Below are positions 7,958-14,423 of a DNA stretch of 31,994 nt, one piece after another. The DNA is taken from IMG/VR virus record IMGVR_UViG_3300044970_002139, positions 1-31,994 of that record. One strand, written 5' to 3'. Under the pieces are notes generated by a model that saw only the letters and a list, made by a program, of their open reading frames with translations, did no database searches and was not told the origin of the DNA. Each line of letters opens with the position of its first letter. The first letter of the stretch is position 1. Origin of the DNA: a virus. The translations under genes were made by a program, and so were the position numbers.

Positions 7958-9710
7958 CGCCACCCACGGCCCCGCTGGCCTTCGGGATGATGCCCAGGGC
8001 CAGCGCATCGAGCTTGGCGCCGGTCTCATCGAACCAGGCCGCCAGGGAGGCCTCTACCAGCTCCTCTTGGCGGCGTGCGGCCACCCGCTGCTGGTCCTGG
8101 GCCGCGGCCTCCACGAAGTGGGCTGCAGCGATCGCCAGGGCGTCGATCCGGTCATAGAACAGCAGGCTGCCCCGGTCGGTGGTGATCCGGCTCATCTGGT
8201 ACATGAGCGAGCGAGGGTGGCCGTTGTCCGGGTCACGCTCGGCGCCTTCCCAGTCCTTCTGGATCAGCTCGCTGTTGACCACCAGCCGGTGCTGCTGCAC
8301 CAGGGGCGCGAGCACGTCGATGATCCGCCGCTCCTTCTGCCCAGCTGAGCGGGGTGCCTCCTCGATCGAGCAGGGGTAGATGCGCTGCATCACCGGCTGC
8401 AGGATCTTGCTGAACATGCCATCGCCGAAGTTGGGCTCAGGGATGACGGCATTGACCTGCCAGCGCTTGGCCACGTTCGCCAGCAGCTCCAGCACATCGT
8501 CCTCATACCCCCGGGTGGTGCCGCCGCTCTCGAGCACGAACAGGTTGCCGCTGAGCTCGGCCACCACCGCCCAGGCCAGCTCGTCACTGCCGCGGCCAGA
8601 GGGGTCGATCGCCAGCACGCTGCGCCACTTCTCCGACCTGGGCAGCCAGCCCTGCACCATCATCGGCCGGTGGTAGTAGCGATCAGCCCCCAGCCCCACG
8701 CAAGGCAGCTCATTGATCCGCTGCTCTGCGCCGGATGCCCAGCTCACCACCTCCGGCAGGGCCTTGCCGTCCAGCGCCATCACGATCAGGTCGCCCAGGC
8801 GGATGGGGAACTTGTCGAGGGTGCTCAGCCGGCAGTTGAGCATGTACTGCAACTGCCAGCTGGCCTTGGTGCTGCCGGTCTCCCGCTGGATCAGCTCCTC
8901 GTCATCAAACCGTTCCGGATCGGTTGGGCCGCCCACCAGCTGCGGGTTGCTCTCGATCTCCTCCACCATGAGCGGATCGAGGCAGCCGTCGTAGACATCG
9001 AAGGTGTCCGGCTTGGGGTAGCGGGCCGGCCACATCCGCATCTTGTACCCGCGCTCGCGCACCAGCCGCCAGTACATGGAGGTTTCCAGGTGCGGCGTGC
9101 CGCGAAAGCTGATCTGCCGGGGCAGCGGCTGGCCGGCATCCGGCAACAGGATCGACTCGAACTCGGTGGTGGCCGCCCACAGCCGCTCCTGCTTCAGCGG
9201 GGTGATCGAGTTGGTGAGGGTCTCGATGTCGTCCGGGATGATCATCGTGGCCCGCTTGCCGGTCAGCGAGGGGCTGAGGATCCCGCACGCCCGCACCGAT
9301 GGCGCACCGTCGCCGCCGATGATCGCCGGGCCCACGTCGAACGCCAGGACGGACTGCCGCTGGTTCTCCCTGGGCTGGAGGCACTGCAGCAGGTCAATCT
9401 CCCGGATGCACCGGGCCATGAAGGTGGTGATCTCCTCAGCCTTCGTTTCGGTCGCGCCAGGGATCAGGATCTTCTCCCCTTCCGGGTCGATCCGCAGGCG
9501 GTGCAATGCCCGGGCACCGCTGATGGTGGATTTGGCGATGCCACGAAAGCCCACCGTCACCGTGCGGTTGGGGCCCACCTCATCCCAGTCGCAGATGCGC
9601 AGCTGCTGCTTGGTGGGTTCATCCGCCAGACCCAGCTCGCGGAGGATGTAGCAGAAGAAGTAGGCGAACCGGCCGATGCCCAGTTCAGGGGGGATGGGGT
9701 AGACGCTCAT
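7947..9710 (-). CDS. Terminase large subunit (T7 gp19-like)
   Basis: ATPase-nuclease of the DNA packaging motor, 587 residues, almost the length of T7 gp19. The N-terminal ATPase has a deviant Walker A loop, GFRGIAKST (about residues 54-62), typical of this family, and a Walker B-like ATMIIPDDIE (about 155). The C-terminal RNase H-like nuclease is indicated by SVLAIDPSGRGSDELAW (first metal-binding Asp) and YDRIDALAIAAAHF (late Asp). The ATG sits three bases after a 13-bp hairpin, so no Shine-Dalgarno is exposed. It is the third gene of a leftward operon with the winged-helix and unknown proteins upstream and endolysin downstream. In T7 this gene is rightward at the genome's right end, so its orientation here is unusual. 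Confidence 0.92.
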   Translation of the reverse strand: MSVYPIPPELGIGRFAYFFCYILRELGLADEPTKQQLRICDWDEVGPNRTVTVGFRGIAKSTISGARALHRLRIDPEGEKILIPGATETKAEEITTFMARCIREIDLLQCLQPRENQRQSVLAFDVGPAIIGGDGAPSVRACGILSPSLTGKRATMIIPDDIETLTNSITPLKQERLWAATTEFESILLPDAGQPLPRQISFRGTPHLETSMYWRLVRERGYKMRMWPARYPKPDTFDVYDGCLDPLMVEEIESNPQLVGGPTDPERFDDEELIQRETGSTKASWQLQYMLNCRLSTLDKFPIRLGDLIVMALDGKALPEVVSWASGAEQRINELPCVGLGADRYYHRPMMVQGWLPRSEKWRSVLAIDPSGRGSDELAWAVVAELSGNLFVLESGGTTRGYEDDVLELLANVAKRWQVNAVIPEPNFGDGMFSKILQPVMQRIYPCSIEEAPRSAGQKERRIIDVLAPLVQQHRLVVNSELIQKDWEGAERDPDNGHPRSLMYQMSRITTDRGSLLFYDRIDALAIAAAHFVEAAAQDQQRVAARRQEELVEASLAAWFDETGAKLDALALGIIPKASGAVGGVRR

Positions 9711-9713
9711 GCA

Positions 9714-9745
9714 GAGAGCCCCCCTGCCGAAACAGAGGGGCCCTC
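9714..9745 (-). promoter_or_regulatory. Long hairpin immediately before the terminase start codon
   Basis: In the leftward RNA a 13-bp stem, two of whose pairs are G-U, closes on a six-base loop (UUUCGG), and the AUG follows after three bases. The stem buries the position where a ribosome-binding site would lie. Just upstream the leftward RNA reads GGUGGUGGUGUG. On the opposite strand the same DNA reads hairpin then CACACCACCACC, the layout of the three rightward leader elements of the early operon. Confidence 0.65.
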
Positions 9746-9837
9746 ACACCACCACCGAAACGCCCTCCGAGCTTTCGCTGCGGCATCGGATTCGGCGGGC
9801 TCCCAGGAACCACCCCAGAAGGTCATCTCAGGGTAGC

Positions 9838-10161
9838 TCAAGTGCCGTAGCCGAGCTCCACCCAGATCCCTTCGTAGGCCAGCACTTTCTCGACCAGCAG
9901 GTTCTTGGTGAAGTTGTCGGGGTCAACGGTCTCGCCCCAGGTGCTCTGCAGCAGTGTTGCCAATGCGGCCTTGGTCAGTGCGTTCAGCGCCGTGATGCGG
10001 GCGTTCAGTTGATCAACGATCGGGGACAGGTGGGTGGTGATGTTCAGGTCCACGATCCGCTCCCAGACCCGCCACAGCGGCACCACCGAGCCGGAGAACA
10101 GGCCGATCTCTCTGCGCTTGCAGCTGTCCAGCCAGACATTCATCGAGCGGGCCTGGGACAC
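9838..10161 (-). CDS. Hypothetical protein upstream of terminase
   Basis: Up to 107 residues from a GTG; an ATG 18 bases further in (10143) is an alternative. The sequence is mainly helical, with a central amphipathic region (LSPIVDQLNARITALNALTKAALATLLQSTWG) and an aromatic, acidic C-terminus. It has no cysteines beyond one and no membrane segment. It lies 28 bases after the winged-helix gene and 127 bases before terminase, inside the leftward operon. No family was recognised; a packaging or regulatory role is only contextual. Confidence 0.5.
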   Translation of the reverse strand: MSQARSMNVWLDSCKRREIGLFSGSVVPLWRVWERIVDLNITTHLSPIVDQLNARITALNALTKAALATLLQSTWGETVDPDNFTKNLLVEKVLAYEGIWVELGYGT

Positions 10162-10189
10162 GGCTGCACCAGTGCAGGACAGCTGCAGG

Positions 10190-10585
10190 TTACTCCGGCT
10201 CCTTGGGGATCGCTATGGCCTCATCGAACTGCTGGAACAGGTGGCCGCGGCGTTGCGTGCTGCCCACTGATGCCAGCCGGGGGTTGATCAGGAAGTAGGT
10301 GTGGCCAGAGGTCTTGTCCACAGCGCGAGCGATCAGCTTCTCCTGCCGCAGGCGCTTGATGGAGGTACAGCAGTTCGACTCAAGGATGTTCATCTGCTGG
10401 GCCAGGGCCCGCTGGGTCACGTTGACCCGACCGCTGCGCCAGTTGACGTTGGCGATCAGGCCAGTCAGGACAGCCAGGTCGCGGGGCAGCAGGCGCTTGT
10501 CGGCCATGGCACCGATGGCACAGGAAGCCAGCTCGTCGGTGAACAGCATGACGAAGTTCTCGGAACCATCCTCTCTGGGTCTCAT
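10190..10585 (-). CDS. Winged-helix DNA-binding protein, RepL/replication-initiator-like
   Basis: A 131-residue protein with a central winged helix: helices in DLAVLTGLIANVNWRSGRVNVTQRALAQQMN, a recognition helix at NCCTSIKRLRQEKLI, and a wing ending in GHTYFLINPRLA. The sequence pattern of a short wHTH followed by a YxxNP motif recalls RepL-type plasmid or phage replication proteins; MarR- or DnaD-type regulators are alternatives. It is the first gene of the leftward operon and two copies of the TAGG-N5-CCTA palindrome lie about 50 bases upstream. Because no phage replicative polymerase is visible, an initiation role deserves attention, but a transcriptional role is equally compatible. Confidence 0.55.
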   Translation of the reverse strand: MRPREDGSENFVMLFTDELASCAIGAMADKRLLPRDLAVLTGLIANVNWRSGRVNVTQRALAQQMNILESNCCTSIKRLRQEKLIARAVDKTSGHTYFLINPRLASVGSTQRRGHLFQQFDEAIAIPKEPE

Positions 10586-10636
10586 TTTAGGCGGGCAGAA
10601 GAATTGGAATAGCTGCGATGACGTACTCCTGCCGAA

Positions 10637-10660
10637 TAGGTGATGCCTAGGAGCCCCCTA
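10637..10660. promoter_or_regulatory. Double operator candidate upstream of leftward operon
   Basis: Two overlapping 13-bp palindromes, TAGGTGATGCCTA and TAGGAGCCCCCTA, share the central CCTAGG and are offset by 11 bp, one helical turn. The same TAGG-N5-CCTA form recurs before the MarR-like gene and before SSB. The spacing suggests cooperative binding of dimers on one DNA face. Position 50-75 bases upstream of the winged-helix gene fits control of the leftward promoter. Confidence 0.6.
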
Positions 10661-10722
10661 GGGAAAAGAGAATTGGGCAGGTAGTACAAATGTTCAGCCC
10701 AGTGGTGCCAAGGGATTCACCC

Positions 10723-10750
10723 TTGCCAAAAACAAGGCAGTCTGTATCTA
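10723..10750 (+). promoter_or_regulatory. Possible sigma70-type rightward promoter
   Basis: TTGCCA and TATCTA separated by 16 bases, with TG directly before the second box. It points toward the early operon but is about 650 bases from the first gene, so a long leader or another nearer promoter would be required. Confidence 0.25.
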
Positions 10751-11292
10751 GCACGTTTGCCGCCCAATCCCCCACAGGCCCACCCGAAACGCACTCTGAT
10801 CTCTTACTGGAGACCCAAAGCAGATTCACAACCGGGGGAGGAAGAAGGACAGGGGACCACTGCCACCACGCTGCCTCCCACCCCACCTCCAGCCGGGCTA
10901 CCACCCTGCCACGACCACATCCCCCTCACTACCCACGCCCGCCCTCCGGTGGGGTGGCCGCACCTCCCTGCACCCCTGCAGATCACACCCCACACACCCG
11001 GGCCGGTCCCTGCAGATCCCGCGTCATCCGCTGAGGTCCCGTTTTGGGGTCGCGTGATCTGGTGGTGTCCCCCACGCGAGGCGCAGCCGCTTCCCCCCTA
11101 TGGGGGGTCGCTCTGCTCCCCTGGGGCTGCCGCTGGGGCCCTGGGGGCTGCCCTGGTGGGCTGGCTGCTGCTGCGCTGCACCCTGGGGCCTGCCCGGCCA
11201 GTGCTGGCGGGCCACTGCTGCGGATGCGTGATCCGCTGCGCTGGGCTGGTGGGGTGAGGGCGGGCAGCTGGGGCAACTGGTCCTCTCCTCTT

Positions 11293-11319
11293 TGAGAATG
11301 GTTCCCATTCCTATTCTCA
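11293..11319. promoter_or_regulatory. Nested inverted repeat, Fur-box-like operator candidate
   Basis: TGAGAAT and ATTCTCA form an outer 7-bp inverted repeat, and inside it GAATGG-TTC-CCATTC forms a second. The GAGAATGG...CCATTC composition resembles iron-regulator (Fur/Zur) boxes of bacteria, and it stands out from its GC-rich surroundings. It lies 80 bases before the first early gene. Confidence 0.4.
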
Positions 11320-11398
11320 CTGTTACGAATTGCTACAGGTAGGCACGCCCCGCCCTCGCTAACGACACAACCACGCACCACAGGGACCACACTGGTGA

Positions 11399-11677
11399 AT
11401 GTCTGCAGCAATGCAGATCACCACCACCGAACCTGTACAACCGATGACCACGACGACCGCGCCGGCGCCCGCCCTGGGTGCTGGCGACCTTGAGCAACGG
11501 CTGGCGTTCTGCCTGTCCGCTGCAGTAGCGGCAGGCCGCTGCCACCAGTCGCGAGCCGACCGAGCGCTGAGCCAATGGCTGATGCGCCCGGTTGAGGCCT
11601 CAGGGCTGATGGAGCGGTTCGCCCACGTCAGCGCCGCTCACCGCGGGCTGGTGCTGACCCGCTGGAGGCCTTCATGA
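11399..11677 (+). CDS. Hypothetical protein, first gene of early operon
   Basis: Ninety-two residues from an ATG; a second in-frame ATG follows at codon 5. The first 30 residues are Thr/Pro/Ala-rich and probably disordered. Residues about 30-90 look helical (DLEQRLAFCLSAAVAAGRCHQSRADRALSQWLMRPVEASGLMERFAHVSAAHRGLVLTRW). No known motif. There is no Shine-Dalgarno; the leader is CAC/CCA-rich as in the rest of this operon. The end overlaps the next gene by ATGA. Confidence 0.55.
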   Translation: MSAAMQITTTEPVQPMTTTTAPAPALGAGDLEQRLAFCLSAAVAAGRCHQSRADRALSQWLMRPVEASGLMERFAHVSAAHRGLVLTRWRPS

Positions 11678-11811
11678 CTCGCACGACTGCCGCGGCCCTG
11701 GTGCTGGCGGCGCTGGGCATGGCAGCCGCCGCCCTGATGCCACCGGCGCCAGAGCTGCCCGGGACGGCCCGGCCAGCAACGCCGCACCACTGGCAGCACG
11801 CCAGCCACTGA
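11674..11811 (+). CDS. 45-residue membrane or exported peptide
   Basis: Begins at an ATGA overlap with the preceding stop, which argues for coupled translation. Residues 2-22 (TRTTAAALVLAALGMAAAALM) form a short basic N-terminus plus hydrophobic helix, a signal peptide or membrane anchor. The remainder is Pro/His-rich. Too short for the usual gene finders. A host-takeover peptide is possible but unsupported beyond location. Confidence 0.5.
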   Translation: MTRTTAAALVLAALGMAAAALMPPAPELPGTARPATPHHWQHASH

Positions 11812-11889
11812 CGACAGCCCGGAGCCCTCACCGGCTCCCTGCTGCCCTCAGCAGCACACCACCACCACCACCACCACCACCACCGACCG
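11812..11889 (+). ncRNA. Two-hairpin plus (CAC)9 leader element, copy 1
   Basis: Fills the whole gap between a stop codon and the next ATG. Hairpin A pairs GGAGCC (11821-11826) with GGCTCC (11833-11838) over a six-base loop. Hairpin B pairs CTGCTG (11839-11844) with CAGCAG (11849-11854) over CCCT. The 3' side of A abuts B with no gap. Nine uninterrupted CAC triplets (11857-11883) then run to within six bases of the ATG. The same arrangement occurs at two other places. Confidence 0.7.
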
Positions 11890-12078
11890 ATGACCACGAC
11901 ACTCACCGCACTGGTGCTCGCCCTGCTCCTGCTGCCCCTGATCGTTCTGTTCTGGGCCTGCGAGAGCCGGCAGCAACGGGCCCGCCGCTGGCGCTCCTAC
12001 GGGATGACGCAGCAGGCGATCGCAACCCGGCTGGGCTGCAGCCGGACCACAGCCCGCCGACTGCTCGCCGCGGCCTGA
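11890..12078 (+). CDS. Membrane-anchored mini helix-turn-helix protein
   Basis: Sixty-two residues. The first 23 form a hydrophobic transmembrane helix (LTALVLALLLLPLIVLFWAC), followed by a very basic junction (RQQRARRWRSYG). The C-terminal 28 residues (MTQQAIATRLGCSRTTARRLLAA) are a clean helix-turn-helix of the resolvase/Hin or sigma-like type. A membrane-tethered HTH of this size could hold DNA at the membrane or act as a tiny regulator. It follows hairpin element copy 1, and no Shine-Dalgarno is present. Confidence 0.6.
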   Translation: MTTTLTALVLALLLLPLIVLFWACESRQQRARRWRSYGMTQQAIATRLGCSRTTARRLLAAA

Positions 12079-12084
12079 TCTGAG

Positions 12085-12108
12085 CACCGCCACCACCACC
12101 GACGACCG
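12085..12108 (+). promoter_or_regulatory. CAC-rich leader without hairpins
   Basis: The short gap before the next start reads CACCGCCACCACCACC followed by GACGACCG and ATG. It has the CAC tract and the ACCGATGAC start context of the other early leaders but lacks the two hairpins. Confidence 0.5.
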
Positions 12109-12387
12109 ATGACAGCACTTCCAACCATCCACTTGAACGGCACCGGCGCCGAGACGATCGAGCGCGAATACCGAGCCGTTCGCCATGCCGTCCGGCAAGC
12201 CATCGAGACGCTCGAGCAGGCCACCTGCAACCAGCGCGACTACTACACACAGGAGCCGTTCGCCTGGCAGCAAGCCAGGGAGGAGCGACGCCAGGCCTTC
12301 ATGCGCCTAACCGAGGTGATGAACTGGGCCGAGGAGATCGAGGCACACGCGGTCGAAGCGGAAGCAAAGCGCCGCGTGCGCCGATGA
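12109..12387 (+). CDS. Helical hypothetical early protein
   Basis: Ninety-two residues, predicted almost entirely helical and charged (ETIEREYRAVRHAVRQAIETLEQ ... EERRQAFMRLTEVMNWAEEIEAHAVEAEAKRR). The pattern suggests a coiled coil or helical bundle. No catalytic motif or zinc site. It overlaps the next ORF by ATGA. No family recognised. Confidence 0.6.
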   Translation: MTALPTIHLNGTGAETIEREYRAVRHAVRQAIETLEQATCNQRDYYTQEPFAWQQAREERRQAFMRLTEVMNWAEEIEAHAVEAEAKRRVRR

Positions 12388-12560
12388 CACGCCACCGATA
12401 CCACCAGGGGGCCTTAGCGGTCCCCGCCGCACAACCCCGCGACTACAGCCCGCCAGAGCTCGAGCTTGCCGGCCCTCAACAGGGCTGGCTGGCCCTTGAC
12501 GGTGGGGCCCTGGGTCCGCTGTTCAACGACCACACCACCACCACCGAGGCCGACCGATGA
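12384..12560 (+). CDS. 58-residue hypothetical early protein
   Basis: Starts and ends with ATGA overlaps with its neighbours, the main support for it being translated. Composition is Pro/Leu/Gly-rich (SPPELELAGPQQGWLALDGGALGPLF) and near the end it encodes a HTTTT run because a CAC-rich leader for the next gene lies within its codons. No motif recognised; it could be mainly a coupling frame. Confidence 0.4.
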   Translation: MTRHRYHQGALAVPAAQPRDYSPPELELAGPQQGWLALDGGALGPLFNDHTTTTEADR

Positions 12561-12736
12561 CCCACGCCACGGCGCAACGCTGGCGACTGGTCAGCTACCA
12601 CCCGACATGGGGCAGCGACTGGCGCCACTTCGCCACCTACTACGAGGCAATCCAGGCCCGCGCCCGGCTGCTGGCCCTGCCGTCCGACGGCACCGGCTAC
12701 ACGATCGAGCCCTGCCAGCCGGAGGGGGCCCGATGA
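12557..12736 (+). CDS. 59-residue hypothetical early protein
   Basis: Compact basic/aromatic protein (QRWRLVSYHPTWGSDWRHFATYYEAIQARARLLAL) with a fold-like strand-helix-strand pattern, ending in YTIEPCQPEGAR. Coupled by ATGA on both sides. A CACACCACCACCACC tract (12531-12545) lies upstream within the previous gene. No family recognised. Confidence 0.5.
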   Translation: MTHATAQRWRLVSYHPTWGSDWRHFATYYEAIQARARLLALPSDGTGYTIEPCQPEGAR

Positions 12737-12909
12737 CCCGCACCTATCCGCAGTGGTGCCGCTCCCTGTATTGCGGGGAGACGCCATGCCCTGCTGGCTG
12801 CCCACACCTGCCCGAGCTCCAGGAGTTCAGGGCCTGGCAGCAACGCACCAACGCACGCCAGCCGGACCCGATCTGGAGCCCGACCATCTGGCGGGAGGGC
12901 GACCGATGA
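12733..12909 (+). CDS. Small cysteine-rich (zinc-ribbon-like) protein
   Basis: Fifty-eight residues, with four cysteines spaced WCRSLYCGETPCPAGC in the first 25 residues, suited to one zinc or a disulfide cluster. The remainder is Trp/Arg-rich. It is embedded in a string of ATGA-coupled small genes, and the next gene is also cysteine-rich. Likely a DNA- or protein-binding micro-protein; the target is unknown. Confidence 0.5.
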   Translation: MTRTYPQWCRSLYCGETPCPAGCPHLPELQEFRAWQQRTNARQPDPIWSPTIWREGDR

Positions 12910-13202
12910 CAGGCACCACTGACTGTCCGATCTGGCGCAGCTGCGCCGATGGCCGCCCGGACTGGTGGCGACCACTGGCGCCCAACCCATGGCCCGGGGA
13001 TGACAACGCCTACCCGTGCCCCTGGGGATGCAACGGCACCGGCCGCAAACCGGAGTTTGCGCACATCCAGGGGGGCGCCTGTTTCGGCTGCCACGGCACC
13101 GGCTGGATTCTCGGCCGCGGCCACCGCTCCGCACCGATCAAGCGGGGCAACAGCAGCCGCCGCAAGTGGCGGAAGGAAGCCGGCCGGCTGGTGCCGGTGT
13201 GA
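12906..13202 (+). CDS. DnaJ-type zinc-finger small protein
   Basis: Ninety-eight residues. Two half-motifs, CPWGCNGTG (about 38-46) and CFGCHGTG (about 59-66), resemble the CxxCxGxG repeats of DnaJ zinc domains; the first has one extra residue between cysteines. A further cysteine pair lies near the N-terminus. The tail is strongly basic (KRGNSSRRKWRKEAGR), which suggests nucleic-acid contact. There is no J domain. Coupled to the previous gene by ATGA and followed directly by hairpin element copy 2. Confidence 0.55.
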   Translation: MTGTTDCPIWRSCADGRPDWWRPLAPNPWPGDDNAYPCPWGCNGTGRKPEFAHIQGGACFGCHGTGWILGRGHRSAPIKRGNSSRRKWRKEAGRLVPV

Positions 13203-13274
13203 CGACAGCCCGGAGGGGGCGCCAGCCCTCTCCCTGCTGCCCTCAGCAGCACACCACCACCACCACCACCCCCA
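13203..13274 (+). ncRNA. Two-hairpin plus CAC leader element, copy 2
   Basis: Hairpin A pairs GGAGGGGGC (13212-13220) with GCCCTCTCC (13225-13233) through nine pairs, one G-U, over GCCA. Hairpin B is CTGCTG-CCCT-CAGCAG (13234-13249). Six CAC triplets follow (13252-13269) and the ATG is five bases later. The opening GACGACAGCCCGGAG matches copy 1. The stem of A differs from copy 1 on both sides while pairing is kept. Confidence 0.7.
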
Positions 13275-14222
13275 ATGACCAAGACCGCAACCAAGACCAA
13301 GCCCAAGGCCCGCAAGTACGACGGGCCCACCCCAGAGGAGAAGCTGGCCGCCGATCTGATCGCCCTGATGGAGCAGGGCATCAACCCATGGCGCCGGCCC
13401 TGGGTCGGGCACAACGGCGAGCACCGCAACCTGGTGACCGGCCACCAGTACCGCGGGGGCAATCCCCTGCTGTTGGAGGTTGGCAACCTGAGCCGGGGCA
13501 ACACGCTGCCGCTGTGGATGGGCGCCGGCCAGGCCAAGGCGAACGGCTGGCACCCTGCCAAGGGCAGCAAGGCCGCCCGCATCGCTCAGCCGCGGCCCGT
13601 CAAGTTCGAGGACCCCGACAAGGAGCCCGGCGAGATCAGCAGCAGGGATAAAAACTTCATCGTCTATAAGCTGGTGCCCGTGTTCAATGCCGCCGACCTG
13701 GTGGGCGTTGACGAGGACAGCGCCGCAGCCCTGGCCCGCCGCATCGACGAGGCAACCGGCAGCATCGAGCACCGGCCCGAGCCGGAGCGTCTGGCGCACG
13801 CCGAGGACGTGTTGGAGGCCTGGCCCGTGGAGGCCCGCACCGGCGGCGCCCTGGCCTGCTACAGCCCGGCCCTGGATCGGATCTCCCTGCCCGAGCCGCG
13901 AGCGTTCGACAGCCGCGAGCACTTCGCCGCCACCTGGGCCCATGAAGCGATCCACAGCACCGGCCATAAGGACCGGCTGGCGCGCGACCTGTCGGGCAAG
14001 TTCGGCACACCCTCCTACGCCCGGGAGGAGCTCATCGCCGAGATGGGCAGCGCGATCCTCTGCCGCCGGCTGCAGATCGGCTCAGAGCTCAAGGACCACG
14101 CCGACTACCTGGGCGGCTGGTGCCAGATCCTGCGCGAGGACCCGCGGGCTGTGCTCAAGGCCCTGGGCGCTGCCAAGAAGGCCGCCGATCTGATCACCCC
14201 CGAAGCGATCGAGGAGGCCTGA
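13275..14222 (+). CDS. ardC: ArdC-like antirestriction protein (ssDNA-binding plus zinc metallopeptidase-like)
   Basis: A 315-residue protein. The N-terminal half has the ArdC-N (DUF1738) pattern: LAADLIALMEQGINPWRRPW, YRGGNPLLLEV, LPLWMGAGQAKANGWHPAKGSKAARI. The C-terminal half has a zincin signature, HEAIHSTGH, with His223, Glu224 and His227, as in ArdC/TraC-type proteins. Known members protect incoming DNA against restriction and bind ssDNA. An early antirestriction gene is analogous to T7 gp0.3 but of an unrelated family that is commoner on plasmids and integrative elements. It is preceded by leader copy 2 rather than by a Shine-Dalgarno. Confidence 0.85.
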   Translation: MTKTATKTKPKARKYDGPTPEEKLAADLIALMEQGINPWRRPWVGHNGEHRNLVTGHQYRGGNPLLLEVGNLSRGNTLPLWMGAGQAKANGWHPAKGSKAARIAQPRPVKFEDPDKEPGEISSRDKNFIVYKLVPVFNAADLVGVDEDSAAALARRIDEATGSIEHRPEPERLAHAEDVLEAWPVEARTGGALACYSPALDRISLPEPRAFDSREHFAATWAHEAIHSTGHKDRLARDLSGKFGTPSYAREELIAEMGSAILCRRLQIGSELKDHADYLGGWCQILREDPRAVLKALGAAKKAADLITPEAIEEA

Positions 14223-14225
14223 TCC

Positions 14226-14423
14226 ATGCCCTGCCCCTGCTGCGATTGCATCAACACCCACGGGGACGACCCGGCCGCCTGGCTCAGCCAGTGGCCGGCC
14301 GGCGCCGCCTGGCATCCAGACCTGAAGGCCCACCTATGCGACGGCTGCGCAGAGGAGCGCCGGAGCTGGGCCGAGGAGGAGCCGGACCCCTACGACCTGC
14401 CGCCCTATGCGGACGGCTACTGA
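14226..14423 (+). CDS. Small zinc-binding protein
   Basis: Sixty-five residues starting three bases after the ArdC-like stop codon. CPCCDC at the N-terminus and CDGC at about 39-42 could bind zinc. The rest is acidic and Trp/Pro-rich (SWAEEEPDPYDLPPYADGY). Probably co-translated with ArdC. No family recognised. Confidence 0.5.
   Translation: MPCPCCDCINTHGDDPAAWLSQWPAGAAWHPDLKAHLCDGCAEERRSWAEEEPDPYDLPPYADGY

Larger units (their letters stand above)
10661..11398. other. Gene-free divergent region between leftward and early rightward operons
   Basis: About 740 bases with no convincing gene; open frames here encode low-complexity proline-rich peptides. It is C-rich on the plus strand, then G-rich. 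It contains CCCCCC-TAT-GGGGGG (11093-11107), a set of G runs with G-quadruplex spacing (about 11121-11160), a possible promoter near its left end and a Fur-like inverted repeat near its right end. In T7-like genomes the physical ends with direct terminal repeats fall between terminase and the first early gene, so this is the natural place for them. No duplicated segment is visible here. Confidence 0.5.

Noticed and set aside
8670-9836. A long 388-residue rightward frame antisense to terminase
   Set aside because: It is the antisense shadow of strongly conserved terminase codons in high-GC DNA and has no recognisable domain.
10757-11257. A 166-residue rightward gene in the divergent region
   Set aside because: The product is low-complexity Pro/Gly-rich with no domain pattern, and the region has hairpins and G runs typical of noncoding control DNA.
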